Under the pieces are notes generated by a model. The model was given only the letters and a program-made list of their open reading frames with translations, did no database searches and had not been told where the DNA came from. The position numbers and the translations under genes are program-made. Positions 44,847 to 54,556 of a stretch of 64,000 nt of DNA are shown here, piece by piece (positions within the stretch are counted from its first letter, which is position 1; every line of letters begins with the position of its first letter). Origin of the DNA: Chlorogloea sp. CCALA 695. Its GTDB lineage: Bacteria > Cyanobacteriota > Cyanobacteriia > Cyanobacteriales > Chroococcidiopsidaceae. The stretch lies in assembly GCF_003003885.1 (NCBI RefSeq), contig NZ_PVWN01000004.1:62001-126000 (forward strand), in the 5' to 3' direction.

Positions 44847-45157
44847 AAATTTACTTACAAATTTGTCTAACTATTAAATACAAGTATAAGCTGCTTATTT
44901 CAAGTTGAGAAGTCGCTCTAAAATCATCTCAATTCAAAAGCCAACGTTTTTTAATGCGCGATACCTATTTATTGCCGCCAATCCCAAAAATTTAAGTTGT
45001 GATAAGTGTGATCGCATAACGGAATTAGGCAAAAGAGCGATCGCTAATTATTGAAAATCATTGTAATTTAAAGTAATACAATTGCCAAAAGTATTTACAC
45101 TCTCTCAATTTAAAATCACTTTGTCACAATAAAAGTACAGGCTTTGCAGCAAAAAAA
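44847..45157. other. Intergenic gap, no gene seen
   Basis: Carries promoters of the two divergent genes. A HIP1 octamer occurs near 45040. The longest frame is 13 codons (from 44955). No strong hairpin. Confidence 0.45.
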
Positions 45158-45451
45158 ATGACAATAAATCAACCAAATGTACCGAATGACTTTGAGACAA
45201 CAGTTTTATCTGAATTGCGTCAAATTAACCAGAGGTTAGACCATTTAGAGACTAACGTGAGTAATCTTCAACTCAAGTTAGAAAAAGTCGATTACAAGTT
45301 TGACACTTATCAAAAAGCGTCCGACTCAATGGTACGGCTGGCAACTACGATAATTGTAGCGGCGGCGACAGTGGCGGTACTACCATCAGCTTTAAGTGCA
45401 ATTTCTCCCTTAATCAATGCCTTGGTTACTGGTGTAGGATCGGCAAGTTAA
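45158..45451 (+). CDS. Small coiled-coil membrane-anchored hypothetical protein
   Basis: A 97-residue protein. Residues about 15-55 are a heptad-like coiled coil (LRQINQRLDHLETNVSNLQL), and about 62-85 a hydrophobic run (LATTIIVAAATVAVLPSALS). This layout resembles many small cyanobacterial and phage proteins that tether a coiled coil to the membrane. Function is unknown. It converges on larB, overlapping it by four bases. Confidence 0.6.
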   Translation: MTINQPNVPNDFETTVLSELRQINQRLDHLETNVSNLQLKLEKVDYKFDTYQKASDSMVRLATTIIVAAATVAVLPSALSAISPLINALVTGVGSAS

Positions 45452-46224
45452 AGTTTATTCAACTTCGCTGCCGTTCGTAAAATCTGCCCTGCTAAAATTG
45501 CCGCGCCAAAGCCATTATCAATATTGACAACGCCCACACCCGCCGCACAAGAATTGAGCATTGTTAATAAAGGTGCAAGCCCACCAAAACTAGCTCCGTA
45601 GCCAATGCTAGTAGGCACAGCAATCACCGGACAATCGGCTAAACCTGCAACTACACTCGGTAAAGCCCCTTCCATTCCAGCCACCACGATTAGCACGGAA
45701 GCGGAATCTATAACATGACGATTATTGAGTAAGCGATGAATCCCAGCGACACCTACATCCCACAAACGCTGTACTTGGAAGCCGCAAAGAGTCGCTGTAA
45801 CCGCCGCTTCTTCGGCGACAGGTAAATCTGCTGTTCCCGCCGATAAAATACTGATAATCCCAGGATATTGAGGGGCGACTACTTCAGGAGTAAGGGCGCA
45901 AATTCTCGCGGCGGGGTAATATTGCAATCCTGTAACTAGAGTTTCTAACTGAGCATAGACACTGCTTTCAATGCGCGTAGCCATCACTACAGGGTTACGC
46001 AGACGCATTGCTTCGATAATTTGAGCAATTTGGTCAGGAGTCTTGTCTTGACCCCATATCACTTCTGGGAAGCCAGTTCTACGAGTGCGATCGCTATCTA
46101 TCCGAGCAAAATCGCCGACATTTTCATAACCAAGGTGTTTGAGCTTTTCTAAAGCAACGGTGGGATTTACTTCGCCTGTAGCTACAGATTCGAGCAGACT
46201 TTGCAGATTGTTAGCTTGAGTCAC
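45448..46224 (-). CDS. larB: LarB-type pyridinium-3,5-biscarboxylic acid mononucleotide synthase
   Basis: A 258-residue protein. The N-terminal half is LarB-specific; the C-terminal half is PurE-like (VIVVAGMEGALPSVVAGLAD, then IGYGASFGGLAPLLTML). LarB carboxylates and hydrolyses nicotinic acid adenine dinucleotide, the first step to the nickel-pincer cofactor. larC and larE are not here. The GTG at 46224 (MTQANNLQ) was chosen because the longer frame from 46302 only translates the heptamer repeat behind it. A tandem family-5 solute-binding pair lies upstream. Confidence 0.88.
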   Translation of the reverse strand: MTQANNLQSLLESVATGEVNPTVALEKLKHLGYENVGDFARIDSDRTRRTGFPEVIWGQDKTPDQIAQIIEAMRLRNPVVMATRIESSVYAQLETLVTGLQYYPAARICALTPEVVAPQYPGIISILSAGTADLPVAEEAAVTATLCGFQVQRLWDVGVAGIHRLLNNRHVIDSASVLIVVAGMEGALPSVVAGLADCPVIAVPTSIGYGASFGGLAPLLTMLNSCAAGVGVVNIDNGFGAAILAGQILRTAAKLNKL

Positions 46225-46243
46225 AGTTAATTTTTTAGGGGTG

Positions 46244-46278
46244 ATGGGTAATGAGTAATGGGTAATGGGTAATGGGTA
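46244..46278. repeat. Heptanucleotide tandem repeat (ATGGGTA)
   Basis: Five ATGGGTA units in a row, one with an A for a G, next to the larB start. A related run (TACCCAT) lies at 60724-60750. This resembles the short tandemly repeated sequences known from cyanobacterial genomes. Confidence 0.85.
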
Positions 46279-46321
46279 ATAGTTCAAATTCCCAATGACC
46301 AATTCCCGATTACCCTTTTAG

Positions 46322-48106
46322 TTACTCTGGTACTACCTTGAGTTTATATTTATCCCACATTGTTCCGCCTTGAGAGCCGAGAGCAGAGTATTCTAATCCT
46401 TGGATGCGATCGCGTACTGCAACTAAAGACAACGGGCTTACTAGGTGAATAAAGGGTAAATATTCCTGAGTCAATTTTTGAGTTTCGGCATAAATAGCTT
46501 TACGCTTTGCTTCATCTAATTCTTGAGAACCTTTAATGTACAAACGTCCAATTTCTGCTTCCCATGGGGCTATTTCCCTTCCTATAAGCGGTTTTTCTCC
46601 TGGTGGTTCTTTTTGGTTGAAGCTGTGCAAACCACCATTAGTCAACCATACATTAGCGCCATCGTGAGGTTCTATACCACCTGTAAAACCGAGTAAGTAG
46701 CATTCCCAATCTAAAGAATTTGACAGCTTATCTGTAAGTGTATTAAAGGCAATGGGGTTGTAATCTACTTGAATGCCAATTTTACTCAAATCTTGTTTAA
46801 CTTGCGCTCCCATTGCAACGCGAGTTTTATTTTCGCTATTAGTAATTAATGAAAACCTGACTCTATTGCCCTCTGCGTCTAATAATTGCTTTTTATTGTT
46901 GTATTTAAAACCTGCTTGCAACAATAATTCCTTTGCTTTTTGGGGGTTATAGTTATACGTTCTCAAGCCTTGTGCGGGGGAAATGTAAAAAGGGCTTTGA
47001 ATGTCTATCGGCGAATCTTGCACAGCACCCAGACCGCGAAAGACGTTATTTAGCATGGTTTGGCGATCAATGGCGTAGGCTACCGCCTGTCTAAATTCTA
47101 AGGTATTAAACCAACGGGATTTAATTGGATCGATTAGGGGACGATTATTTCTTTTCCCTTTATTTAAGTTAAAGGCGATAAAAACCTTTTGAAACTTAGC
47201 ACCACCGTTATAAACCGTAAATTTACCTCGTTTTTCTTCCCGTTTGAGCAACGAAAAGTTTTCGGGAGAAATTTCTACAACATCCAAACCTTTAGAGCGA
47301 AATTGCAAGACGATTGTATCGGTAGATTCAATGATTTGCCAGACAATCCGCTCAATATAAGGCTGTCGATTTCCTTGAGCATCTTTACGCCAGTAGTAAG
47401 GGTTACGTTCAAATATGACTCGCTGACCGGGGGCGTAACTTGCTATTTTATAAGCACCATTAACAATAACTTTGCGCGGATCTGTATCTGTTCCCCAAGT
47501 AGAGAGAAATTGAGGTTTTCCTTTAGCATCCTTAGTTGTAATCGACTTTGCTAAAATGTGTTTTGGCAAAATACCGACAGAATTTGTTGATGCTCCGGTA
47601 GTTGTGCTAAGAAAAGGTGCAAAAGGTTCGGGAAAGATAAATTCGACTTGGCGATCGCTCTTTTTCCTAATTTCGGGAAAAACCCCCCCCGCACCTACTT
47701 TTAAAAAGTCTTTCCAATCGGTCGGTATCGCTGGATTGAAAATGATGTCTTGATAAGTAAAAACAACGTCATCGGCGGTTAGCGGTTCGCCATCTGACCA
47801 TTGCAAACCCGCTCTTAAAGTAAAAGTTATGCGTTTTTTATCGTCTGAAACTTGCCAAGATTCGGCTAACGCTGGCTCAATTTTTGCTGTAATCCCGTTA
47901 AGCGTGGTTAATCCTTCGCTGGTAAACAAAAAAATATGGGGAAACTCTTGGTTAAAAGCGTAGTTAAAAGTTTTTGGGTCGCCAATAGTGCTAGTAACTA
48001 ACTGCGATACTTGCGCCGCTTCGGTTTTTAACTCTGTTGGGTTGCAGCTAGTCAGGCTAAAAATGAGTAAAACTGTCAGCCAAAATCGCCAGAATAAGAG
48101 GATCAT
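46322..48106 (-). CDS. Family-5 extracellular solute-binding lipoprotein (peptide/nickel type), copy A
   Basis: A 594-residue protein. The signal runs to the lipobox FSLTSC. The SBP_bac_5 core includes SWQVSDDKKRITFTLRAGLQ and EFRQAVAYAIDRQTML. It should deliver an oligopeptide, opine or metal-chelate to an ABC importer, but no permease or ATPase is adjacent. It is clearly a paralogue of the next gene (nearly the same motifs throughout), separated by one base, from tandem duplication. Copy A differs in local loops such as VFPEIRKKSDRQVEFIFPEP. Confidence 0.9.
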   Translation of the reverse strand: MILLFWRFWLTVLLIFSLTSCNPTELKTEAAQVSQLVTSTIGDPKTFNYAFNQEFPHIFLFTSEGLTTLNGITAKIEPALAESWQVSDDKKRITFTLRAGLQWSDGEPLTADDVVFTYQDIIFNPAIPTDWKDFLKVGAGGVFPEIRKKSDRQVEFIFPEPFAPFLSTTTGASTNSVGILPKHILAKSITTKDAKGKPQFLSTWGTDTDPRKVIVNGAYKIASYAPGQRVIFERNPYYWRKDAQGNRQPYIERIVWQIIESTDTIVLQFRSKGLDVVEISPENFSLLKREEKRGKFTVYNGGAKFQKVFIAFNLNKGKRNNRPLIDPIKSRWFNTLEFRQAVAYAIDRQTMLNNVFRGLGAVQDSPIDIQSPFYISPAQGLRTYNYNPQKAKELLLQAGFKYNNKKQLLDAEGNRVRFSLITNSENKTRVAMGAQVKQDLSKIGIQVDYNPIAFNTLTDKLSNSLDWECYLLGFTGGIEPHDGANVWLTNGGLHSFNQKEPPGEKPLIGREIAPWEAEIGRLYIKGSQELDEAKRKAIYAETQKLTQEYLPFIHLVSPLSLVAVRDRIQGLEYSALGSQGGTMWDKYKLKVVPE

Positions 48107-48107
48107 T

Positions 48108-49880
48108 TTATTTTTCTACAGCTTTCAATTCGTAAATATTCCAAATTGGGCCGCCATAAGCTGAATATTTGATATTTTGAATGCGATCGCGTACTGCCAA
48201 TAAACCAATAGGATTAACTAAGTAAATAAAAGGTAAGTATTCTTGAGTGAGACGTTGAGTCTCAGCGTAGATTGCTTTACGTTTAGCTTCATCAACTTCT
48301 TTTGCGCCTTGAACATATAAGCGACCAATTTCGGCTTCCCAGGAGGCAATTTCTCGACCTGCAATCGGCGTTTGCCCAGTTTGAGGTTTTTGGTTGAACA
48401 TATGAGATGAACCATCAGGTAGCCAAAGGTTTGCGGCATTATTTGGCTCTACACCACCTGTAAAACCAAGATACACACAATCCCAATCAAGGGTATTGTC
48501 TAGCTTTTCTACTAAAGAATTGAAAGCAATATTTTGGATATCAACGCGCATCCCAATTTTGCTTAAATCTTGCTTGATTTGTGCCTGAATAAAGCCTGTA
48601 CCACCAGTATTAGCTGTCAGAGTAAAACGGACTCTGTTACCTTGTGCGTCGGATAACTCGCCCTTATCGTTGTATTTAAAACCTGCTTGCTGTAACAGTT
48701 CCTTTGCTTTTTGAGGATTGTAATCGTAGGATTTTAAACCTTCATCGCGCGAAAGATAATAAGGGCTTTGGACGGCAATTGGAGAGTTTTGCGGCTCCCC
48801 TACTCCTTGAAAGATATTATTAATCATCGCTTGGCGATTGATACCGTAGGCTACCGCTTGTCTAAATTCTACAGTGTTGAACCAGCGCGATTTAATAGGA
48901 TCGATTAAAGGTTTACCGTTTCTTTTGCCTTTATTTTGATTAAAAGTAATAAACATCGTACTTGATGAAGGGCCACCATTATAAATAGTGAAACTTCCCC
49001 GCTTTTCTTCACGCTTGAGTAATCTAAAAGTTCTCGGCCCAATTTCGAGAATATCTAACCCTCCCGAACGAAACTGTAATACAGCAGTATCAACGTTTTC
49101 TACTAATTGCCAAACTATCCGCTCAATATAAGGTTGAGGGTTTCCTTGCTTGTCTTTGCGCCAGTAATAGGGGTTGCGACCAAATATTACTCGTTGGCTG
49201 GTATTGTAAGCGTCTAGCTTGTAGGGGCCATTGCTAATAACTTTTTTGGGATCAGTATCTGTTCCCCAAGTAGATAAAAATTGCGGCTTCCCTTCCCCGT
49301 CTTTGGTAGTAATCGTTTTAGCTAAAATGTGTTTGGGAAGAATTGGCGTTCCTCCCGCACTGCGGAGTAAAGGTGCAAAAGGTTCGGGTACTATAAATTC
49401 TACTTGGCGATCGCTAATTTTACGCACTTTAGGTAAAGCCTTGCTTTCGCCAATTTGCAAGCCGTCTCTTGTAGATGTGGGGATATCTGGGTTTAAATAA
49501 ATATCATTAAAGCTAAAAACTACGTCATCAGCCGTTAAAGGTATGCCGTCTGACCATTTCAACCCTTGACGCAAGGTAAAAACTATTTGCTTTTTGTCGT
49601 CGGAGATTTGCCAAGTCTCGGCTAAGGCTGGCTCAATTTCGGCTGTTACGCCATTTTCAGTAATCAAACCTTCGTAGATTAGAGAAAAAACGTTAGGAGA
49701 CTCACTACTGAGAGCATAGTTAAAGGTTTTTGGTTCGCCGACTATAGTATCTACTAGCTGCGTTACTTGCGCCGCTTGAGATTTAAAATCATTAGGATTA
49801 CAGCTACTAAGAGCGATCGCAATTACAACCGTTAATAGTCCTACCAACCACCGCCGCATCGAGGGAAAAATCGCAAACAT
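48108..49880 (-). CDS. Family-5 extracellular solute-binding lipoprotein, copy B
   Basis: A 590-residue paralogue of copy A, with lipobox ALSSC and the same SWxxSDDKK and EFRQAVAYGINRQAM motifs. The ATG at 49859 (MRRWLVGLL) gives a compact signal and is a good alternative start to 49880. The tail ends RIQNIKYSAYGGPIWNIYEL. The 3' end nearly abuts copy A. Upstream, at 49932-50009, is an eroded tail of a third copy. The ligand is unknown. Confidence 0.9.
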   Translation of the reverse strand: MFAIFPSMRRWLVGLLTVVIAIALSSCNPNDFKSQAAQVTQLVDTIVGEPKTFNYALSSESPNVFSLIYEGLITENGVTAEIEPALAETWQISDDKKQIVFTLRQGLKWSDGIPLTADDVVFSFNDIYLNPDIPTSTRDGLQIGESKALPKVRKISDRQVEFIVPEPFAPLLRSAGGTPILPKHILAKTITTKDGEGKPQFLSTWGTDTDPKKVISNGPYKLDAYNTSQRVIFGRNPYYWRKDKQGNPQPYIERIVWQLVENVDTAVLQFRSGGLDILEIGPRTFRLLKREEKRGSFTIYNGGPSSSTMFITFNQNKGKRNGKPLIDPIKSRWFNTVEFRQAVAYGINRQAMINNIFQGVGEPQNSPIAVQSPYYLSRDEGLKSYDYNPQKAKELLQQAGFKYNDKGELSDAQGNRVRFTLTANTGGTGFIQAQIKQDLSKIGMRVDIQNIAFNSLVEKLDNTLDWDCVYLGFTGGVEPNNAANLWLPDGSSHMFNQKPQTGQTPIAGREIASWEAEIGRLYVQGAKEVDEAKRKAIYAETQRLTQEYLPFIYLVNPIGLLAVRDRIQNIKYSAYGGPIWNIYELKAVEK

Positions 49881-49931
49881 CTGGCAAAGTTACTAAATCT
49901 CTATAGTTTACAAGGTTTCCCCAAACAGCAT

Positions 49932-50009
49932 CTAATTGTCTACCTTAAGTTCGTAGATATTCTAAAATGCGCCTAAAGCGGAGAATTTGAAGTTTTGAAT
50001 GCGATCGCA
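49932..50009 (-). pseudogene. Eroded C-terminal end of a third family-5 binding protein
   Basis: On the minus strand the frame reads CDRIQNFKFSALGAF, a TAG stop, then NIYELKVDN and a final stop. Copy B ends RDRIQNIKYSAYGGPIWNIYEL, so the alignment is residue by residue, with TGG turned into TAG. The fossil may extend upstream to about 50050, where FYT then a slip recalls FIYLVNP. Only about 26 codons can be matched; the rest is gone. Confidence 0.7.
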
Positions 50010-50165
50010 ACTACTAACGTTAGTATAAAAGCTATCGATTTACGCCCCAATTGTAAAAAGTCATAACTTATTTAACATATTTATATTGATTTGCGGATTT
50101 TGGCGATCGCACTTGCAAATTTATTTTCAACTATAGCGAGATTATCAGTTTTCTATTAGAAATCT

Positions 50166-50597
50166 TTATCGCCAGTAACGCTTACCTTTCCAAAAAACGC
50201 CTAAAATCACCCCCACTAACTGTAGTTGATTAACGTCCGTTAAAAAGGCTGGTATAGGGATGTAACTTCTAATTATTAAGCCAACAATTAAACATAAAAT
50301 TAAAGACCAAAGCACCCCAGCATTAATAAAAACTTGTTTTTTTAAGGTTTCTAGTAAAAATACAGCTAATGCACCAATACCAACACCGATCGCACTAATG
50401 GTAAATAAAGATAATAAAGGTGAGTATAACGTCGCAGCTAATATTCTGACGATTATAAACTGCGTCACTTCATTTAATTGGTCATAAGTTAATCCCAGTA
50501 CCAACTCTAGAGTAGTGACGATTATCAGCGTCATACTACTGACGATTATTAGCGAAGTCCAGGGTAAATATTTAAGTTGACGTAAGGGGTTAGCCAT
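50166..50597 (-). CDS. Four-helix membrane protein of unknown function
   Basis: A 143-residue protein with four hydrophobic stretches (SLIIVSSMTLIIVTTLELVL, LAATLYSPLLSLFTISAIGV, INAGVLWSLILCLIVGLIIR and LVGVILGVFWKG). No known motif is seen. It begins six bases after the ispF stop, so they may share a transcript. Confidence 0.65.
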   Translation of the reverse strand: MANPLRQLKYLPWTSLIIVSSMTLIIVTTLELVLGLTYDQLNEVTQFIIVRILAATLYSPLLSLFTISAIGVGIGALAVFLLETLKKQVFINAGVLWSLILCLIVGLIIRSYIPIPAFLTDVNQLQLVGVILGVFWKGKRYWR

Positions 50598-50603
50598 AAT
50601 TAA

Positions 50604-51086
50604 TTAACTAGATACTAATAAAACTACTGCATAAGCGGCGATTCCTTCTTCTCTCCCTACAGCATCTAATTGTTCGTTTGTGGTGGCTTTAACACCGATA
50701 CAATCGGCGGGTATTTGCAAAACTTTTGCTAGGCGATCGCGCATACTAGAAATATATGGTTTTAATTTCGGACGTTCGGCGACAACTACTGAATCAATAT
50801 TGCCAATTTTCCAACCGCGATCGCTAATTAATTGATTTACCTTACTTAGTAATACTAAACTATCTGCCCCCGCCCACTGAGAGTCGCTAGGGGGAAAATA
50901 TAGCCCAATATCTCCCAACGACAAAGCGCCCAACATTGCATCCATAATTGCATGAGTGAGTACGTCCGCATCGCTGTGTCCTAGCAAACCCAACTCATGA
51001 GGAATTTCTACCCCGCCCAAAATTAAGCGGCGATTAGTGCTTAGTTGGTGGATATCGTAGCCATTACCAATCCGAATATTAACCAT
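50604..51086 (-). CDS. ispF: 2-C-methyl-D-erythritol 2,4-cyclodiphosphate synthase
   Basis: A 160-residue MEP-pathway enzyme making isoprenoid precursors for carotenoids, chlorophyll tails and quinones. [12 protein letters not shown] holds the zinc Asp and His, and [20 protein letters not shown] the rest of the site and the DADV motif. [13 protein letters not shown] and [20 protein letters not shown] end the family signature. The small membrane protein follows at a six-base gap. Confidence 0.96.
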   Translation of the reverse strand: MVNIRIGNGYDIHQLSTNRRLILGGVEIPHELGLLGHSDADVLTHAIMDAMLGALSLGDIGLYFPPSDSQWAGADSLVLLSKVNQLISDRGWKIGNIDSVVVAERPKLKPYISSMRDRLAKVLQIPADCIGVKATTNEQLDAVGREEGIAAYAVVLLVSS

Positions 51087-51431
51087 AGTTGAAATTTGAA
51101 AATATATATTTTTATTAAACTTTTTGATCTAAGTAACTTACTACTGTCCTTCTCGCTTTTTTGACCAAACACCCCTGACATACTTATCCCTGTTACCACC
51201 AATACCATTAATCCTAATCGGTTCAAAATTGGATAAGCTGCATAAGGAGGTTTGGAAAATTTAAGTTTAACTTGCAAGGAGCGCGATCGCTTATTCGCCT
51301 TTTTTGGTTCTAATTATAGCCATAAGACGCTAACTTATAAAATAGCATTGGACAATGTAGCCACTATATGAGTAGTATTGTTTTTGTTTTTTGGATGATT
51401 AAAAAAGAGATTTACTGATTTATTTATTAAA
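51087..51431. other. Intergenic, no feature supported
   Basis: A 345-base AT-rich gap that should include the ispF promoter. A minus-strand frame (51041-51277) would overlap ispF and starts at TTG without a ribosome site; it was not accepted, although it contains a plausible hydrophobic run. Confidence 0.4.
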
Positions 51432-51986
51432 TTAAACTCTACTCCACGACTCTTGGATAAAACTGATAGCGATTTGAATTAATGGCCATCCCAGCAAACA
51501 AATTAATGATGCCCAAGTAGTATTAATATCTAACCCTTGACGGACAGCAACAATTACAGCAAGTAAACTCCAAACAGACAAAACAAGCTCAATTGGTTGT
51601 CCGAGTAGTGGAATCAGCGTTAAAAAGTTTAATACTTGAGGAGCATAAGCAAAACCAATAGGAATTAACAATTCTCTAAAACTTGGCGAATTTCTCCTTA
51701 ACCGTCTACCAATTAGCCAAATAGTCAACGTCCAAAAGTAATAGCCAGCAACAATACTCAGCGCATCAACCAAAAGTGCTAAAGGCAAAATAGAGATTGC
51801 TGTCCAATTAATGATAAAAACAACCCAAGTACCTATAGCATGGGAAATTGCGGCTAAAATTACGATGGTTTGAGCGACGCGATGAGTTATAGCATCATTC
51901 GGGGCATTTTCGTAGAAATTAGCGTCTAGGGACAAAGCACTAGCTAAAGTTTTTCCTAAACCCTTTCTTGTCTCTTTGTTCCTCAC
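51432..51986 (-). CDS. YIP1-family membrane protein
   Basis: A 184-residue protein with about four to five helices (ILAAISHAIGTWVVFIINWT, WTLTIWLIGRRLRRNS) and a cytosolic N-terminal segment with NAPNDAITHRVAQTI-like sequence, as in bacterial YIP1-type proteins. Role unknown. The start is GTG at 51986, with AGGA upstream. It is divergent from the next gene across 62 bases. Confidence 0.75.
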   Translation of the reverse strand: MRNKETRKGLGKTLASALSLDANFYENAPNDAITHRVAQTIVILAAISHAIGTWVVFIINWTAISILPLALLVDALSIVAGYYFWTLTIWLIGRRLRRNSPSFRELLIPIGFAYAPQVLNFLTLIPLLGQPIELVLSVWSLLAVIVAVRQGLDINTTWASLICLLGWPLIQIAISFIQESWSRV

Positions 51987-52048
51987 TATTGGTTCCTAAT
52001 ATTAATAGCTAAGTGTAAAATACTATTTAATTGATTAACTATAATTAA

Positions 52049-53038
52049 ATGTGGCGACTATTAGTTAAATTAATTTTTTGGTTGCGGGGTGGAAGTTTAA
52101 AACTCTTAACTATAGCCCTAATAATTTTATTGGTTTGGGGAACACTTTCGCCAGTTGGAACCTTAATTTGGTGGGCTGATGAAGGCGTACAACTGCTGGG
52201 ATTAAAAACCAATCCTAAAGTTATGCCTATAAGCCCTAATACTTCAATTTCTAAATCTTCTCAGTTAAATTGTTATATTGTCTTTCTCCCAGGAGTAGGA
52301 GATTTTTCCGCAAATCAACTCACGTCCGGCGAAGAATTATTTTTAGATAGTTTAGTTGCTGCTCATCCTAATTGTATCGCCGTCAGCGATGTTTTTCCTT
52401 ACTCTGCCGCCAATGAAAGCTTGGGCGGAAAGCGGGTACTTGCTCCATTATGGAATTTTGCTGATCGCGCTCAAGGATGGTTGGCAATATCAAATGTAGT
52501 CATTAAAATTCGTAATTTGTGGCGATTTGCAATTTCTGCCGATCCCCGTTACGGCCCAATTTACAATCAAGGTATTGCTACAGCTATTATTGAGCGCATG
52601 ACTGCCCAGCAGCCTATACCAGAAAAACCGCAAATTATTCTTTTAGGGACTAGCGGCGGCGTACAGGTGGCTCTAGGTGCGGCAGATTATCTTAAGCGCA
52701 GATTAGAGGCTAACATTGTTGTAGTTTCTTTAGGCGGTGTATTTGCGGGAACCAATGGGTTTAAAGTAAGCGATCGCGTTTATCATCTGCACGGCAAATT
52801 TGATTGGGTAGAAAATATTGGCGCGGTTGTATTTCCTTCTAGGTGGCGTTGGAGTGTAGCATCGCCTTTTAATCAAGCTCGGTTGCAAAATCGTTATACG
52901 GTAGCAAGTTCCGGCGCTCACGCTCACGACGGAGCGGAAGGTTATTTTGGTGAAAATTTGCATAACAAAGGCGTTACTTATGTAGATTTGACCTTGCAAC
53001 AAGTAAATCAATTACCGATCTGGTTAGCAAAAAAGTAA
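52049..53038 (+). CDS. Membrane-anchored alpha/beta-hydrolase-like protein
   Basis: A 329-residue protein. An N-terminal anchor (LTIALIILLVWGTLSPVGTL) is followed by a domain with a hydrolase-like strand (CYIVFLPGVGDFSANQL) and a G-x-S-G-G elbow (IILLGTSGGVQVALGAADYL, about 202-221). A late His is in SSGAHAHDGAEGYF. The triad Asp is not certain, so activity is a guess. It probably faces the periplasm or thylakoid lumen. Confidence 0.65.
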   Translation: MWRLLVKLIFWLRGGSLKLLTIALIILLVWGTLSPVGTLIWWADEGVQLLGLKTNPKVMPISPNTSISKSSQLNCYIVFLPGVGDFSANQLTSGEELFLDSLVAAHPNCIAVSDVFPYSAANESLGGKRVLAPLWNFADRAQGWLAISNVVIKIRNLWRFAISADPRYGPIYNQGIATAIIERMTAQQPIPEKPQIILLGTSGGVQVALGAADYLKRRLEANIVVVSLGGVFAGTNGFKVSDRVYHLHGKFDWVENIGAVVFPSRWRWSVASPFNQARLQNRYTVASSGAHAHDGAEGYFGENLHNKGVTYVDLTLQQVNQLPIWLAKK

Positions 53039-53262
53039 GAGTAGGATTATTTTTGTATAAATATTTACACTTAAACTTAGTACAATATATTTTTTTAAGT
53101 AGCATAATAACTTAAATATCTCAAACCTAGGCTGGAAGAATACTGGCGGTTTTGCCTCCTAATTAGCGATCGCCTAAAAAATCTTTCTTCATAGCCTTTG
53201 GAAGACGTAACAGCAAATCAAAAAATGCTATCAAACTAAAGAGACAAGTATAGGAAAATAGC

Positions 53263-54000
53263 ATGAGTCAAATTTCAGGAAAAAGCATCATTATCACGGG
53301 TGCAAGTAGTGGTATTGGAGAGGCTACAGCTAAAATGTTAGCCAAAAGGGGCGCTAAACTAATGCTTGCTGCCCGACGCGCGGACAAGCTAGATAAGTTA
53401 GTAGCAGAAATTGAAGCCGCCGGAGGAACCGCCGCTTATCAGGTAGTAGATGTAACCAAACAAAGTCAAGTCCAAGCTTTAGCCGACGAGACATTAAAGC
53501 AGTATGGCAAAATCGATGTCATGGTTAATAATGCTGGGATTATGCCCCTGTCTAGGCTCGATCAACTCTTAGTAGAAGAATGGGATCGCACCATAGATAT
53601 TAATATCAAGGGCGTACTCTATGGAATTGCGGCGGTACTACCAGCGATGCAAAAAGCGCAAAGCGGTCACATTATTAATATATCCTCGGTTGCGGGTCAT
53701 GTAGTGTTTCCTAACGCCGCCGTTTATTGCGGGACTAAGTACGCCGTCCGAGCAATTACTGAAGGCTTACGCCAAGAAATAGGTAAAGATATTCGGTGTA
53801 CAATTATTTCGCCGGGAGCCGTTGCTACAGAGTTGACTAATCATATTACTGATGAAACTGCTGCAAAAGGAGCCAACCAGCTTTATGAAATCGCCATTGG
53901 TGCAGAAGCCGTAGCCAGTGCGATCGCCTACGCCATTGAGCAGCCAAAGGAAGTAGATATTAATGAAATCCTTTTGCGTCCTACTGCTCAACAGTTGTAG
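53263..54000 (+). CDS. Short-chain dehydrogenase/reductase (SDR)
   Basis: A 245-residue classical [18 protein letters not shown] is the NAD(P) Rossmann loop, NNAGIMP the structural motif, INISSVAG the catalytic Ser, and [11 protein letters not shown] the catalytic Tyr and Lys. It reduces or oxidises a hydroxyl or carbonyl substrate not visible from the sequence. The AARRADKL segment after strand 2 favours NADPH. It has its own promoter region (225 bases) and a long hairpin downstream. Confidence 0.92.
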   Translation: MSQISGKSIIITGASSGIGEATAKMLAKRGAKLMLAARRADKLDKLVAEIEAAGGTAAYQVVDVTKQSQVQALADETLKQYGKIDVMVNNAGIMPLSRLDQLLVEEWDRTIDINIKGVLYGIAAVLPAMQKAQSGHIINISSVAGHVVFPNAAVYCGTKYAVRAITEGLRQEIGKDIRCTIISPGAVATELTNHITDETAAKGANQLYEIAIGAEAVASAIAYAIEQPKEVDINEILLRPTAQQL

Positions 54001-54018
54001 TTGCAGTAATTAAATCCG

Positions 54019-54053
54019 GCTGGGTTTGGGGAGTTACCTTACCTAAACCCAGC
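54019..54053. terminator. Hairpin after the SDR gene
   Basis: gctgggttt and aaacccagc flank a 17-base loop, 18 bases after the SDR stop. A-rather than T-rich sequence follows on the plus strand, so it is a weak terminator. Confidence 0.35.
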
Positions 54054-54221
54054 AAAAAAGTAACCATAATGAGCAAAACTAAGGTTTTTTCTAACTAAAG
54101 CTACCTTAGTTTCTTTAGAAAGCCAGTTTTAAAATCGACACAAATAATATAGATACATTTTTAAGTTATGGTTACAATTACAAGTTGGTGTGAGTAGGCA
54201 GCAATTACTACCTAAAGAATA

Positions 54222-54419
54222 ATGACTATTTGTTTATCTCCAGTTTCCCGTTTTCAATCTGTAAGTTTCGATTTAAAGAATCCTCAACCAATTCCCTATC
54301 AAGTTGCTGTGCAAGTCAAATACCTGCATTTAGAGGCAGAAATTGAATCGCTATTGTATCAATTGCAGAGCCTAAATAAACAGCGCCTAGCTACTAGCCC
54401 AAGCTCTGTTCAAGAATAG
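54222..54419 (+). CDS. Small conserved cyanobacterial protein
   Basis: A 65-residue helical protein (LKNPQPIPYQVAVQVKYLHL, then EAEIESLLYQLQSLNKQRL). It looks like a small family found in many cyanobacteria, always hypothetical. The second half is a short coiled coil. It converges on the 54610 gene with a strong palindromic terminator between them. Confidence 0.65.
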   Translation: MTICLSPVSRFQSVSFDLKNPQPIPYQVAVQVKYLHLEAEIESLLYQLQSLNKQRLATSPSSVQE

Positions 54420-54556
54420 GCAATTATGAACTCAAGCAGCTATCTAGTTAATAATTTTTTAATAATCGACAATTTGATTTTCAGTTGATCAAATCTAACT
54501 AATATGGTAAGTTTTTCAACTCACCTTTTAATTAAGCAAGGTTTTAAATAATTAAA

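Noticed and set aside
47189-47554. 121-codon frame antisense to solute-binding copy A
   Set aside because: Fully inside a clear gene on the other strand, with no family features.
51041-51277. 78-codon minus-strand frame upstream of ispF
   Set aside because: It overlaps the ispF start and begins with TTG without a Shine-Dalgarno. The hydrophobic run is suggestive, but not enough.
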